Source of the DNA: Candidatus Scybalocola faecavium
GTDB taxonomy: Bacteria; Bacillota; Clostridia; Lachnospirales; Lachnospiraceae
DNA: 64,000 nucleotides
NCBI GenBank assembly: GCA_018713145.1
Contig: DVFP01000021.1
Location: 1-64,000, forward strand
Direction: 5' to 3'
Shown piece by piece: positions 38,097 through 48,517 of this stretch. A program made the translations under genes and the position numbers. The notes below the pieces were generated by a model that ran no database searches, was not told the origin of the DNA, and saw only the letters and a program-made list of their open reading frames with translations. The number at the start of each line of letters is the position of its first letter. Position 1 is the stretch's first letter.

Positions 38097-39434
38097 ATGA
38101 CAAAAGATATGACAAAGGGGAGTCCTATACGGCTCATGCTGTGGTTTGCTATCCCTTTGCTGATCGGGAATCTTTTGCAGCAGACTTACAATATGATGGA
38201 TGCAGCTATTGTAGGTCAGTTTTTGGGAGCCAATGCCCTGGCAAGCGTAGGCTCTACCAGCAGTGTACAGTTTTTAGTCCTTGGTTTTTGTACCGGTATA
38301 TGTAATGGTTTTTCTGTGCCGGTGGCCCGGTATTTTGGGGCCGGAGACTATGGAAAGATGCGCAGCTGCATTACCCATGCCCTGATCCTGACAGCAGGAG
38401 CTGCCGTGATCCTGACAGCCGCCTGCGCCTTGTTGTGTCCTCAGATTCTTCAGATTTTATCCATTACTGAGGATATATATACAGATGCATACTGGTATCT
38501 GCTGATCATTTTCCTGGGGATGCCTTTTACCCTTTTATATAACCTTCTTTCCAGTATTTTAAGAGCCGTAGGAGACAGCAAGACCCCGTTTATCTTTCTG
38601 GCCTTTTCCGCAGCTTTAAATATTGGACTGGATCTTTTATGTATCCTTGTTTTCTCCTGGGGATGTGCCGGAGCCGCTATTGCAACCATTACCTCCCAGG
38701 CGGTCAGCGGTATCTGCTGTCTGATCTTTATTTTTAAACGGTTTAATTCCCTGATCCCAACCCACAAGGATCGGCATTGGGAAGGAAGCACATTTGCCAT
38801 GATGCTGGGCATGGGCCTGCCTATGGGGCTGCAGTTTTCCATTACAGCCATTGGAAGCATGGTCATGCAGTCAGCCAATAACGGCCTGGGCAGCGTCTAT
38901 GTTTCCGGGTTTACTGCCGGGGCCAGGATCAAACAGTTTGTTATGTCCCCCTTTGACGCTATTGCCACCTCGGTTTCCGTATTCTGCAGCCAGAATGCCG
39001 GGGCCAGGGAACCGGACAGGATCCGCAAAGGTTTTGTCCAGGGCCTTATCGCCGGTGTGGCTTATGGTCTGATTGCCGGGATGATCATGATCCTTTTTGG
39101 ACGGATATTGTCCATGCTTTTTGTCAGCGCGGACTCTGTACAGGTCCTTGACGCTTCAGCGCAATATTTGCGGTATATGGGATACTTTTTCTGGAGCCTT
39201 GGATTTTTAAATGTATGCCGTATGTGTACCCAGGGCCTTGGCTATTCGGGACGGGCAGTGATCTCAGGAATCATGGAAATGATCGCCAGGACCTTTGTCA
39301 GCTTTGTGTTTGTAGGCGCTTATGGCTATACAGCTATTTGCTGGGCAGACCAGACCGCATGGATCATGGCCTGCATTTACATTGTGCCTATGTGCCTTTT
39401 CTGTATACGAAAGGTATGCCGGGAAATGAAATAA
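38097..39434 (+). CDS. MATE family efflux transporter
   Basis: MTKGSPIRLMLWFAIPLLIGNLLQQTYNMMDAAIVGQFLGANALASVGST. Confidence 0.96.
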   Translation: MTKDMTKGSPIRLMLWFAIPLLIGNLLQQTYNMMDAAIVGQFLGANALASVGSTSSVQFLVLGFCTGICNGFSVPVARYFGAGDYGKMRSCITHALILTAGAAVILTAACALLCPQILQILSITEDIYTDAYWYLLIIFLGMPFTLLYNLLSSILRAVGDSKTPFIFLAFSAALNIGLDLLCILVFSWGCAGAAIATITSQAVSGICCLIFIFKRFNSLIPTHKDRHWEGSTFAMMLGMGLPMGLQFSITAIGSMVMQSANNGLGSVYVSGFTAGARIKQFVMSPFDAIATSVSVFCSQNAGAREPDRIRKGFVQGLIAGVAYGLIAGMIMILFGRILSMLFVSADSVQVLDASAQYLRYMGYFFWSLGFLNVCRMCTQGLGYSGRAVISGIMEMIARTFVSFVFVGAYGYTAICWADQTAWIMACIYIVPMCLFCIRKVCREMK

Positions 39435-39554
39435 ATAAAGAAATAAAAAAGATACGAATAAGAGGCTGGCGGGAATGAGACTTTTTGTCTGATTCCCGCT
39501 TTTAAAAAGCTTCCGTTTTCAAAATCGATCAAACACTCATCTCTTTTTTGCTTT

Positions 39555-40337
39555 TTATTTGCCCACATAAACCTGGACTTCATAATTCCATTGCAGGATT
39601 CCGGACACAACGATAAGCTGCAGCGTAAATCCCGGATCTGCACCGTATTTGGTACGGGCCAGGCGCGCTAGTGTGTCCAGCATATGTTCTCTGCTTTCCT
39701 CTGTGCAGGCAGCGCACAGGTATTTTCCTTCTGGCAGTGTTTTTAATCCCTCAGTGTCCACATAGCGGGTACAAAGGGCAAAGAGTCTTGATATGCCGTT
39801 TTCTGTATATATACCGGCCAGGTCTTCAAAGGCAAACTGATCTTTTAAGGCCGGAGGCACCTGATCATAAAAGTGGCTGAGATAATTCCAAAGATTATCC
39901 ACCGCAGGTTCTTTTAGGGTGTCTGAGAGAAAAATCACCCGCTGGGGATAGTTTTTTAGAACTATTCCGCCGGAATTTTCCTGCTGCTGCAATTTCTTCT
40001 CATAGTCCGCCCTGGCCAGACGGATCTTTGATTTGCTGTATTGGAGGGCAGCGATTTTTTCATCCGCCTTTTTTTCAGCTTCATCTAAAAAGTCAATGAT
40101 TTTTTCAAGATCGTCATATTCTAAAACCTTTTTTATCTCTTGTAAAGGCAGACCCATAAGCTGGAGGGCCCGCACTGTATTGAGCCGGACAATATCCTGG
40201 CGGGTGTAATAGCGGTAACGGGTCTGTTCGTCTTTTTTACCAGGCTTTACAAGACCGATGCGATCGTAGTGGCGCAGGGTTTCTCTGGTTGTATGGACAG
40301 CTTCTGCCGCTTGTCCGATTGAAAAATATCTCTCCAT
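39555..40337 (-). CDS. MerR family transcriptional regulator
   Basis: YFSIGQAAEAVHTTRETLRHYDRIGLVKPGKKDEQTRYRYYT. Confidence 0.95.
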   Translation of the reverse strand: MERYFSIGQAAEAVHTTRETLRHYDRIGLVKPGKKDEQTRYRYYTRQDIVRLNTVRALQLMGLPLQEIKKVLEYDDLEKIIDFLDEAEKKADEKIAALQYSKSKIRLARADYEKKLQQQENSGGIVLKNYPQRVIFLSDTLKEPAVDNLWNYLSHFYDQVPPALKDQFAFEDLAGIYTENGISRLFALCTRYVDTEGLKTLPEGKYLCAACTEESREHMLDTLARLARTKYGADPGFTLQLIVVSGILQWNYEVQVYVGK

Positions 40338-40441
40338 TTTTGTTTTCTCCTGTTGACCTTTGTGTTGCACAAAGGTTTATAATTCATTTTAGCATTGGAT
40401 ATGCAGAAAATCAATATTAATATAGGTATGGAGGAATTGGA

Positions 40442-41110
40442 ATGAAGAAAATTGTTTCACTTGCATTTACTTTGATGTTAGGTTGTTTTATGTTGACTGG
40501 ATGTTCAGACAAGGCGGAGCCATTTACCCAAAAAGAGTATACGGCGGATCCTGGGGAAATCACAGGGATTAACATTGATGTGAGGGACAGACAGATTCAA
40601 GTATCCCTGTCTCAGGATGATCAGATCCGTATTTCTTATTATGAAAACAGCAAAGAAGCTTATGATATTGGTGTTTCTGATGGGAATATATTAACCATGA
40701 CCAGCGCGGATAATAAAGAGTGGACCGACTATATAGGCGGAAAGCCTTCGGATGAAAACCGAAAAATCAAGCTTCTGATTCCGGATGCCCTTTTAGACAC
40801 CCTGACACTGTCTACGACAAATGAGGATATATCTCTTCCTTCTTTGACGGTTTCCGGAAGTATCAGTCTTTCCTCTAATGGGGGAAATATTGACTTTGAA
40901 AGCCTGGGCGTGGGCAGTGATCTGACATTGAATGTAAAAAACGGAAATATTTCCGGAGCCGTGGCGGGAAGTTATGAGGAATTTGCTATTTGGTCTGAAA
41001 GCAAAAAAGGAGAGAGTAACCTTCCAGGAAATAAAGACACTGGAGAAAAGACACTGAATGTAACCAGTAATAACGGTGATGTGAATATTGATTTTACAGG
41101 AGCAGATTGA
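40442..41110 (+). CDS. DUF4097-like beta-strand repeat lipoprotein
   Basis: Lipobox LTGC; LSTTNEDISLPSLTVSGSISLSSNGGNIDFESLGVGSDLTLNVKNGNISG. Confidence 0.82.
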   Translation: MKKIVSLAFTLMLGCFMLTGCSDKAEPFTQKEYTADPGEITGINIDVRDRQIQVSLSQDDQIRISYYENSKEAYDIGVSDGNILTMTSADNKEWTDYIGGKPSDENRKIKLLIPDALLDTLTLSTTNEDISLPSLTVSGSISLSSNGGNIDFESLGVGSDLTLNVKNGNISGAVAGSYEEFAIWSESKKGESNLPGNKDTGEKTLNVTSNNGDVNIDFTGAD

Positions 41111-41148
41111 TAAAAACAGCATCTTATAAAAAACAGTACCTTATAAAA

Positions 41149-41203
41149 ACAGCGCCAGCCGCTTCCGGTTTATTGGAAAGCCGCTGGCGCTGTTTTTAGA
41201 TAT
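41149..41203. terminator. Terminator between convergent genes
   Basis: ACAGCGCCAGC...GCTGGCGCTGT-TTTT with A-rich 5' flank. Confidence 0.8.
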
Positions 41204-41205
41204 TT

Positions 41206-43989
41206 TTAAAAGGGACGATTAAAATCTCCGGTTTTAGTAAACCGCAGAGACTTAAGTTCCATACCGGACATGGAGAAATACAGCTTAATATAATGATTTC
41301 TTCCGAAGATGACTCCCAGGTCTAAAGCCTGCTCCTGCCACTGCTTATCAGAGCCGTGGATGTTAAATGTTCCCTTGAGCTGGTTGTCATAAAAGACGGA
41401 GACAGACATTTGAGCCAGTTCCTGAGTATCTTCTTTAGCCTTCATTTGGGCAGATAATTGATAGATTCCGGGAATATCACAGGTAATACCAAAAACCTCT
41501 GTATGTCCCTGGTCTGTAGATACCTGGGACATATCAAGAACTGTGTCCTCTGTGATCTCATGATAAATCACCTGGGCACCGAAATCCATGCTGGACGCCT
41601 GTTCGCCGACAACCGTAAGATCATCCTCCGGTGTGCGGCCGAGATACCGGTCCATAACCGGGGAACGCATGATCACACGGCAGATATTTGCGGCACATCT
41701 CTGGAACTCTCCAAGGGTCGTTTGGCCGGACTGAAGAGATTCCATGGAATTATCTCCCATAGAGTTCGAAGCAGAGTCCGGAACAACCATAAACAGGTCA
41801 TTTTGTGCCCGTACCATAATTCCGGTATTTTTCGGAGATGCTTCTTCCCCTTCCTCATTCATAGGAGCCCACCAGTCGGTCATGACTAAGCCTTCAAAGC
41901 CCCACTGATTTCTTAAAACTTCTGTGACCAGATCATAATTTCCGGCAGTCCAAATGCCGTTAATGCCGCCGTAGGTGGTCATGATGGAGTAGGCGCCGCC
42001 ATCTTTAACAGCCATTTCAAAGCCTTTCAGATAAATCTCCCGAAGGGCTCTTTCAGAAACAACGGCATCCGTCAGGCGGCGGTGATGTTCCTGATTGTTG
42101 CAGGCAAAGTGCTTCACTGTGCCGGTGACCCCTGCATATCCCATGCCTTTGACCTGAGCGGCGGCCATGGTTCCTGTCACATAAGGATCCTCGGAAATAT
42201 ATTCAAAGTTACGGCCGTTTAAAGGATTTCTGTGAATGTTAATGCCAGGCCCCAGCAGTGTGTCAATATGGTTTTTCCTAAGTTCCATGCCTTCCATCTG
42301 ATAAAGCTCTTCTACCAGAGGAATATTAAAGGTACAGCCAAGGCATGTACCGTTTGGCATGGCAAAAGCAGTAGAGCCGCAGTCCATACGGATGCCGGAA
42401 GGACCGTCAGCGCAGCAGCCGGCAGGAATACCAAAATGCTCCAGACTTTCAGTAACGCCGCCAAAGGCTCCTGCGGTTCCCGGAGTTACCTTAGGGCTGC
42501 ACATACCTTCGCCCCGGACGATGCATGTAAGGTCTTCCTTAGAGAGCTGGGCAATAAAAGTATCCATGGAAATCTTTCCGTCATAGACGTCGGCCAGTTT
42601 ATATCCCTGATCACCGGTATAAGCTATATCTGCCGGGCGGGCGTTGATCCTCCGATCTTTTGGGGAAATGGTCCGCAAAGGTGCCGGTTCACTGGATAAA
42701 GTATAGGCGCCGTTTTCAAACACAGGCTTAAACCGGTCAAAGGCCTTAATGGGCGCAAGAGCTTCAGCAAGTTCCTGGGTCACGGTGTTTTCCTGAACGT
42801 GGAAAGTTCCGGCCAGTTGAGTATCTCTGACGCTTGTGCCGGCATAAATGGAGTATTCTCCGGCTTCCAGAACAAAGCAGGATTTATGTCCCGTGGATCC
42901 GCTGTCATCGTAGGAGGCCAGAGCGGACTTTTCAATGGAGAAATGAAGGGTCTGGCTGTCTCCGGGCATAAGCTCCTGAGTCTTTGCGTAGGCTTTTAAT
43001 TCAAGGGCAGGCTTTCCAAGAGCTCCCTGAGGAGCGCTGACATAAAGCTGGATCACTTCCTTGCCTTTATATGTACCGGTATTTTTTACACAAACATCTG
43101 TGGAAATAAGGTTGGCGTCCTCTTTAAAGTCGGTTACCTGTACATCAAAGGTTGTATAAGATAAGCCGAAACCAAAGGGGTATAAGACCGTATCTTTGGC
43201 AAAGGTTTCAAAATACCGATAGCCCACATAAATGTCTTCCTGGTAAACATTTACCCAGTCATCCCCAAAGTTTTTCGTAGACGGATAGTCGTTAATGTCC
43301 CGGGCAATAGTGTCGGTGAGCTTTCCGCAGGGAGAAACATTTCCCACGAGAACGTCTAAGACGCCGTTTCCACCTTCCTGGCCGCCCTGCCATGCATAAA
43401 GCACTGCAGAAGGATCATAAGCCTCCATCCATTTCATATCAATGATATTTCCCACATTTAAGATCACAGCCACCTTTTTAAATGCGCTGCATACCTTTTT
43501 CAGCATATCTTCTTCCACTGGGGTTAAAAGATAACTGCCTTCAGCCACTTTTGTATCCTGATCCTCACCGGCAGTACGGCCGATGATCACCAGGGCTATA
43601 TCGGATGTTTGGGCTGCTTTTGCCACAATATCCTCTGTTAAAGGCATTTCCTCCTGGGACCAGGGTTCCTGTCCCCAGCCGGCGCCTTTGTCAAAGGGAT
43701 GGTCTTTGATCCACTCTTCGTAAATGCCCATAAGCTCTTCATTTAAGCAAATATCCTCACAGCTTTTCAAGGCGTCTAAAATACCGGTCACATAGGTGGT
43801 ATTAACCAGGCCTCCGGAACCGGTGCCGCTTTTATAATAGGAAAAAGCGATGCGCCCAAATACAGATACACGTGTGTTTTTGGTCAGTGGAAGGGTGTTG
43901 TTTTCATTTTTTAACAGGACACATCCTTCCGCAGCGGCCTGCCGTGCCAAAGCTGCATATTTGTCCATATCCAATGTGTACTTTGCCAT
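41206..43989 (-). CDS. Glycoside hydrolase family 3 beta-glucosidase with permuted domain order
   Basis: GH3_C-like region (EGCVLLKNENNTLPL) at N-terminus; catalytic TIM barrel (KHFACNNQE, GFEGLVMTDWW) C-terminal. Confidence 0.93.
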   Translation of the reverse strand: MAKYTLDMDKYAALARQAAAEGCVLLKNENNTLPLTKNTRVSVFGRIAFSYYKSGTGSGGLVNTTYVTGILDALKSCEDICLNEELMGIYEEWIKDHPFDKGAGWGQEPWSQEEMPLTEDIVAKAAQTSDIALVIIGRTAGEDQDTKVAEGSYLLTPVEEDMLKKVCSAFKKVAVILNVGNIIDMKWMEAYDPSAVLYAWQGGQEGGNGVLDVLVGNVSPCGKLTDTIARDINDYPSTKNFGDDWVNVYQEDIYVGYRYFETFAKDTVLYPFGFGLSYTTFDVQVTDFKEDANLISTDVCVKNTGTYKGKEVIQLYVSAPQGALGKPALELKAYAKTQELMPGDSQTLHFSIEKSALASYDDSGSTGHKSCFVLEAGEYSIYAGTSVRDTQLAGTFHVQENTVTQELAEALAPIKAFDRFKPVFENGAYTLSSEPAPLRTISPKDRRINARPADIAYTGDQGYKLADVYDGKISMDTFIAQLSKEDLTCIVRGEGMCSPKVTPGTAGAFGGVTESLEHFGIPAGCCADGPSGIRMDCGSTAFAMPNGTCLGCTFNIPLVEELYQMEGMELRKNHIDTLLGPGINIHRNPLNGRNFEYISEDPYVTGTMAAAQVKGMGYAGVTGTVKHFACNNQEHHRRLTDAVVSERALREIYLKGFEMAVKDGGAYSIMTTYGGINGIWTAGNYDLVTEVLRNQWGFEGLVMTDWWAPMNEEGEEASPKNTGIMVRAQNDLFMVVPDSASNSMGDNSMESLQSGQTTLGEFQRCAANICRVIMRSPVMDRYLGRTPEDDLTVVGEQASSMDFGAQVIYHEITEDTVLDMSQVSTDQGHTEVFGITCDIPGIYQLSAQMKAKEDTQELAQMSVSVFYDNQLKGTFNIHGSDKQWQEQALDLGVIFGRNHYIKLYFSMSGMELKSLRFTKTGDFNRPF

Positions 43990-44110
43990 AGTATTCCTCC
44001 ATCATTTATGTCCTGAAATTTTCGGACAGATTTGCATGATTAGTATAGCACACCCCGGTCAAGCGCCGCAATCCTATTCTTTACTTAAATATACCGGATA
44101 TGTAACAGGG

Positions 44111-44146
44111 TGTTAGTGTTTACTGGCTTGCCAGTAAACACTAACA
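44111..44146. other. Perfect 16-bp inverted repeat with 4-nt loop
   Basis: TGTTAGTGTTTACTGG-CTTG-CCAGTAAACACTAACA; no T-tract. Confidence 0.9.
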
Positions 44147-44153
44147 ACAGCGG

Positions 44154-45077
44154 CTACACCATGTAAAGGGTGACCATTAAAGGCATGGTAACGATGCACA
44201 CCAGGGTGGTGAGCACATTAATAGAGCTGGCATAGGCGGCGTCCTGGTGATAGATCTGAGCCATTTGGGTCACAGTCACCGCTGACGGGGTGATGACAGC
44301 CAGAAGGCTGATCAGCAGGATGGTCTGGGTGTTCTCCATAGGGATCACAGCGGCTAAAAGCCGCAGGGCGATCAGGACGATGCCGGGGAGAAGGATCATT
44401 TTTAAAAAGGTAATCAGATAGATCCGTTTATTGGAAAAGACTTCTTTCCACCGGACAGCCCCTAAAAGCATGCCGATCATGATCATACTTACCGGACCGA
44501 TCAGGGAGGCCAGAGAATCTAAAGTATCGGACAGAATGGAGGGCAGGGAAATCTGTCCCAGGAAAAGCACCATGCCAATAATAATGGAAATAAGATTAAT
44601 ATTGGTGAGGATTTTTTTCAGATTGATCCCGGCCTTTCCCTGCATAAGTGACTGGCCGTGGGTCCACATGATCACCATCTGGACGCACAAAAACGCGCTG
44701 GCATAGATCACCCACTCTTTTCCCAGGACCGCAGTAACCAGGGGGATAATAAGATTTCCCGAATTAGAGTAAATCAGTGACGCCTTTTCCACCCGGCCCA
44801 GCTTCCAGATCTTCTGACAGATAAAAGTTATAAGAAACAGAAGGATATGGATGAAAATGGCAGCGCCTACAGCCAGAAGAAATCCATCCCGTATTTGTGG
44901 GGAATAGTCGATCTGGAAGGCGTTAATAATGACGCATGGCAGGATAATATAAATAGAAATAACAGATAAGGTCTGACTTTCCCCGGAGCAAAGAAGGCCA
45001 AGCTTTACCAGTGCGTATCCGCAGCCCATCATTAAAAAAAGAATAATGATCTGGCGGGTCAAGAGCAGTGGGATCAT
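44154..45077 (-). CDS. AEC family transporter (auxin efflux carrier-like)
   Basis: MGCGYALVKLGLLCSGESQTLSVISIYIILPCVIINAFQ; ~10 TM. Confidence 0.92.
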   Translation of the reverse strand: MIPLLLTRQIIILFLMMGCGYALVKLGLLCSGESQTLSVISIYIILPCVIINAFQIDYSPQIRDGFLLAVGAAIFIHILLFLITFICQKIWKLGRVEKASLIYSNSGNLIIPLVTAVLGKEWVIYASAFLCVQMVIMWTHGQSLMQGKAGINLKKILTNINLISIIIGMVLFLGQISLPSILSDTLDSLASLIGPVSMIMIGMLLGAVRWKEVFSNKRIYLITFLKMILLPGIVLIALRLLAAVIPMENTQTILLISLLAVITPSAVTVTQMAQIYHQDAAYASSINVLTTLVCIVTMPLMVTLYMV

Positions 45078-45294
45078 AGGAAAATTACCTCCTTAAAGTT
45101 TCGTTGTCGCAGGTATAACCGATGCCTATGAGGCTATTATATCATGTCCGCTGTCTCTGTCCAAAGAAAATCTTTTAATTATAAATGTGAAGTGATATAC
45201 TGATGATATAGCTTCACGGCAGCCGGAAAAACCTGCTGTTTCCGGCGTAAGGAAGAATAACAGGAAAGATGGTGCATCCAAAAGAGGAATACTT

Positions 45295-47154
45295 ATGCTT
45301 TATAAAATGAACGACGTAACATTAAGCGCCGGGGGAGAAACGATCCTGGATCATGTGGATTTTTTCATCCGGGGCAATGAAAAAATTGCCGTGGTCGGAC
45401 GCAATGGAGCGGGAAAGTCTACACTGCTGAAAGTCATCTGTGGAGAACTGACGCCGGACCGGGATGACCGGCGGTTTGAGCCGGGAATTTACAAATCCAG
45501 AAATGTAACAGTAGGGATGCTTTCCCAAAATGTGTTTCATGAGCCCCAGATGACCCTGGAGGCTTATTTGGACCAGCGATTAAAGGCCCTGGGACAGGAA
45601 TATGAGGCAGCCATGGCGTATAAGCAGGCATTTGACCGGAGTCTGACCCGCCTGGGATTTTTAGTGGAGGATCAGGCCCGAAAACTGGAAGATTTTTCCG
45701 GGGGACAGCAGACAAAGCTGGCGTTGATCTTTCTTTTCCTGGAAAAACCGGATATTCTCCTTTTAGATGAGCCAACCAATCATCTGGATATGGAAGCTTT
45801 GGAATGGCTGGAGGAAAACATCCGCTCCTACGAAAAGGCAGTAGTCATGGTCAGCCATGACCGGTTTTTCCTGGATCAGACCGCCCAGATCGTCTATGAG
45901 CTGAGCCGGGGGAAGCTGACCCGGTATGTGGGGAATTATAGTCAGTACCGGACCCAGAAGCTTAAAAATATGGAGCAGGAGAAAAAGGCCTATGAGCGGC
46001 AGCAGGCGGAAATCGCCAGACAAAATGAGCTGATCCGCCGGTTTAAAAACAAGCCTAAGAAAGCGGCTTTTGCCCGCTCCCGGAAGAAAATGCTGGAGCG
46101 GATGAAGCTGATTCCCAAGCCTGTGGGGGAGGAGGGGCATATTTTTACCGGGGAGATCCTTCCGGAGCGCCGGGGAAATAAATGGGTCATGGAGTGCGAC
46201 CATTTAGTCCTTGGATATGACCAGCCTCTGCTGGATCTGTCCTGGCGTCTGCGCCGGGGACAGAAGGTAGGGCTTATCGGGCCTAACGGCGCGGGAAAGA
46301 CCACTTTTTTAAAGACCTTAACCGGGCAGATCGAGCCATTGGCGGGAAAGTATAGCTTAGGCAGTGATATTTCCGTGGGATATTTTGATCAGAAAAGCGC
46401 CCAGATCGTTTCTGAAAAAACAGTGGCCGACCATTTTTATGACCAGTTTCCGTCACTGACTAAAAAGGAGGTTTATCAGACTCTGGGGGCCTATCTTTTA
46501 GGAGGCAGTATGGCTTCCCGGAGAGTGTGCGATCTGTCCGGAGGTGAAAAGGCCCGTCTGGTCCTTTGCGAGCTCCTTCAGAGCCGGCCAAATTTCCTTG
46601 TGCTGGATGAGCCGACCAACCATATGGATATTCCGGCTAAGGAAACGTTAGAGTCTGCCTTTAAGGCCTACAAGGGGACCATCCTTTTTGTGTCTCATGA
46701 CCGGTACTTTATTTCCCAGGTGGCGGATGCCCTTCTGATCTTTGAAGACCAGAAGGCTCGGTATTATCCTTTTGGATATAACCATTATGTCCAGAGGAAG
46801 CAGTCCATGGCCGGAGGCGATGGGGATCTGAGAGCCAGGCTGGATGCTCAGGAGGCAGCTATGATCGCCGGACTTCGGGCTGTGCCTGAGGCAGAGCGCC
46901 ATCAGCTTCGGGAGATTGGAACCCAGGAAGCCTACGAGGACTGGCAGATGCGCCTCGCCCTGGAGGATATGGCCCAGTGCCAGGCCAAGGCAGAGGCCCT
47001 TTGGGAAAGACTGTGTGAGTGTTGGGATGAAAGGTCAAAGGCCATGTATGAGGAAGCGGCGGCCCGGTGGCAGGAGGCCTGCCTTCACTGGTATGACGTT
47101 TACCTGGAAACAGAGCCGAGGGAGGAAAATGATGAAGAAGATCCAAATACCTGA
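45295..47154 (+). CDS. ABC-F family ATP-binding cassette protein
   Basis: Two ABC domains; FSGGQQTKLALIFLFLEKPDILLLDEPTNHLDMEALEWLE; LSGGEKARLVLCELL. Confidence 0.95.
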   Translation: MLYKMNDVTLSAGGETILDHVDFFIRGNEKIAVVGRNGAGKSTLLKVICGELTPDRDDRRFEPGIYKSRNVTVGMLSQNVFHEPQMTLEAYLDQRLKALGQEYEAAMAYKQAFDRSLTRLGFLVEDQARKLEDFSGGQQTKLALIFLFLEKPDILLLDEPTNHLDMEALEWLEENIRSYEKAVVMVSHDRFFLDQTAQIVYELSRGKLTRYVGNYSQYRTQKLKNMEQEKKAYERQQAEIARQNELIRRFKNKPKKAAFARSRKKMLERMKLIPKPVGEEGHIFTGEILPERRGNKWVMECDHLVLGYDQPLLDLSWRLRRGQKVGLIGPNGAGKTTFLKTLTGQIEPLAGKYSLGSDISVGYFDQKSAQIVSEKTVADHFYDQFPSLTKKEVYQTLGAYLLGGSMASRRVCDLSGGEKARLVLCELLQSRPNFLVLDEPTNHMDIPAKETLESAFKAYKGTILFVSHDRYFISQVADALLIFEDQKARYYPFGYNHYVQRKQSMAGGDGDLRARLDAQEAAMIAGLRAVPEAERHQLREIGTQEAYEDWQMRLALEDMAQCQAKAEALWERLCECWDERSKAMYEEAAARWQEACLHWYDVYLETEPREENDEEDPNT

Positions 47155-48517
47155 AAAAGTGGCATATATTATAAGAAATCTGGAGGAAAATGGCTATGAG
47201 GCTTATGCGGTTGGAGGCTGTGTTCGGGACAGTCTTTTGGGACGGGAACCTGGAGACTGGGATATTACCACTTCCGCAGCTCCATGGCAGGTCAAGGCAG
47301 TATTTCCCCGGACCATTGATACAGGGATCCAGCACGGGACAGTGACAGTGATGCTGGATAAGGAGGGCTTTGAGGTGACCACTTATCGCATTGACGGGGA
47401 GTATGAGGACAGCAGACATCCGAAAAATGTTTCCTTTACTTCAAATTTAAAGGAAGATCTGGCCCGACGGGATTTTACCATTAATGCCATGGCTTATAAT
47501 CCCGGTACAGGTATTGTGGATCTGTACGGGGGCATGGAGGATCTGGAGAAAAAGATCATCCGGTGCGTTGGCACTCCGGATCACCGGTTTGACGAGGATG
47601 CCCTGCGGATGATGCGGGCCGTGCGTTTTGCGGCTCAGCTGGATTTTGATGTGGAGGCGGACACCGCCCGGGCAGTCCGTAAAAAGGCACGATCTTTAAA
47701 AAAGATCAGTGCGGAGCGTATTGCCGCAGAACTGGTTAAGCTGGTAACATCCCCTCATCCGGAAAAACTGCATTTGGCCTGGGAGCTGGGCATTACCGGG
47801 GTGATCCTGCCGGAGTATGACCAGATCGTAGGTGTGGAGCAAAATACCCCAAATCATATTTATACAGTAGATGTGCATACTTTAAAAGCTATGGAAAATA
47901 TCCAGCCGGATCCGGTGCTGCGGCTGACCATGCTGTTTCATGATCTGGGAAAGCCTGCTGTGAAAAAGACCCTTTACGGCCGGGACATTTTTTACCGTCA
48001 TCCCGAGGTCAGCGCCAGGATGGCAAAGGATATATTAAAACGGTTAAAAATGGACAATGCTACCACGGACAAGGTGGTGCGCCTTGTAAAGTGGCACGGC
48101 CTTAAGTATGATGCCACACCGGTTCATGTGCGCCGGGCCCTGAACCGGGTGGGGGACGATCTTTTTGAGGATTTTATTAAAGTTCAGCGGGCCGATGTTA
48201 TGGCAAAAAGTCCTTCTGTGATCTTAAGAAAGCTGGAGCTTTTAGATGAAAAGGAAAAAATCTACCATGAGATTCTTGAGTCCGGCCAGTGCTACTGTAT
48301 AAAAATGCTGGCAGTCAACGGCCGTGACCTGATCTCAGAAGGCATTGCCCCGGGACCTTTACTGGGAGCAGTTTTAGACCGTCTTACAGAGCGGGTCATT
48401 GACGATCCGGCACTGAACATAAAGGAGACCCTTTTAAAGCTGGCTATGAAAGAAAAGGATAGTCCGGACATTTTTGAACCTAAAAAGGAATTTTTTTGGG
48501 AGGAGACAGGAAAGTAA
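47129..48517 (+). CDS. CCA tRNA nucleotidyltransferase
   Basis: YEAYAVGGCVRDSLLGREPGDWDITTSA; RRDFTINAMAYNP; HD motif LFHDLGKP. Confidence 0.95.
   Translation: MMKKIQIPEKVAYIIRNLEENGYEAYAVGGCVRDSLLGREPGDWDITTSAAPWQVKAVFPRTIDTGIQHGTVTVMLDKEGFEVTTYRIDGEYEDSRHPKNVSFTSNLKEDLARRDFTINAMAYNPGTGIVDLYGGMEDLEKKIIRCVGTPDHRFDEDALRMMRAVRFAAQLDFDVEADTARAVRKKARSLKKISAERIAAELVKLVTSPHPEKLHLAWELGITGVILPEYDQIVGVEQNTPNHIYTVDVHTLKAMENIQPDPVLRLTMLFHDLGKPAVKKTLYGRDIFYRHPEVSARMAKDILKRLKMDNATTDKVVRLVKWHGLKYDATPVHVRRALNRVGDDLFEDFIKVQRADVMAKSPSVILRKLELLDEKEKIYHEILESGQCYCIKMLAVNGRDLISEGIAPGPLLGAVLDRLTERVIDDPALNIKETLLKLAMKEKDSPDIFEPKKEFFWEETGK

Noticed and set aside
46916-47128. N-terminal extension of the CCA nucleotidyltransferase ORF
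   Set aside because: Overlaps the ABC-F coding region; the start at 47129/47132 follows GGAGGAAA and matches the family N-terminus.
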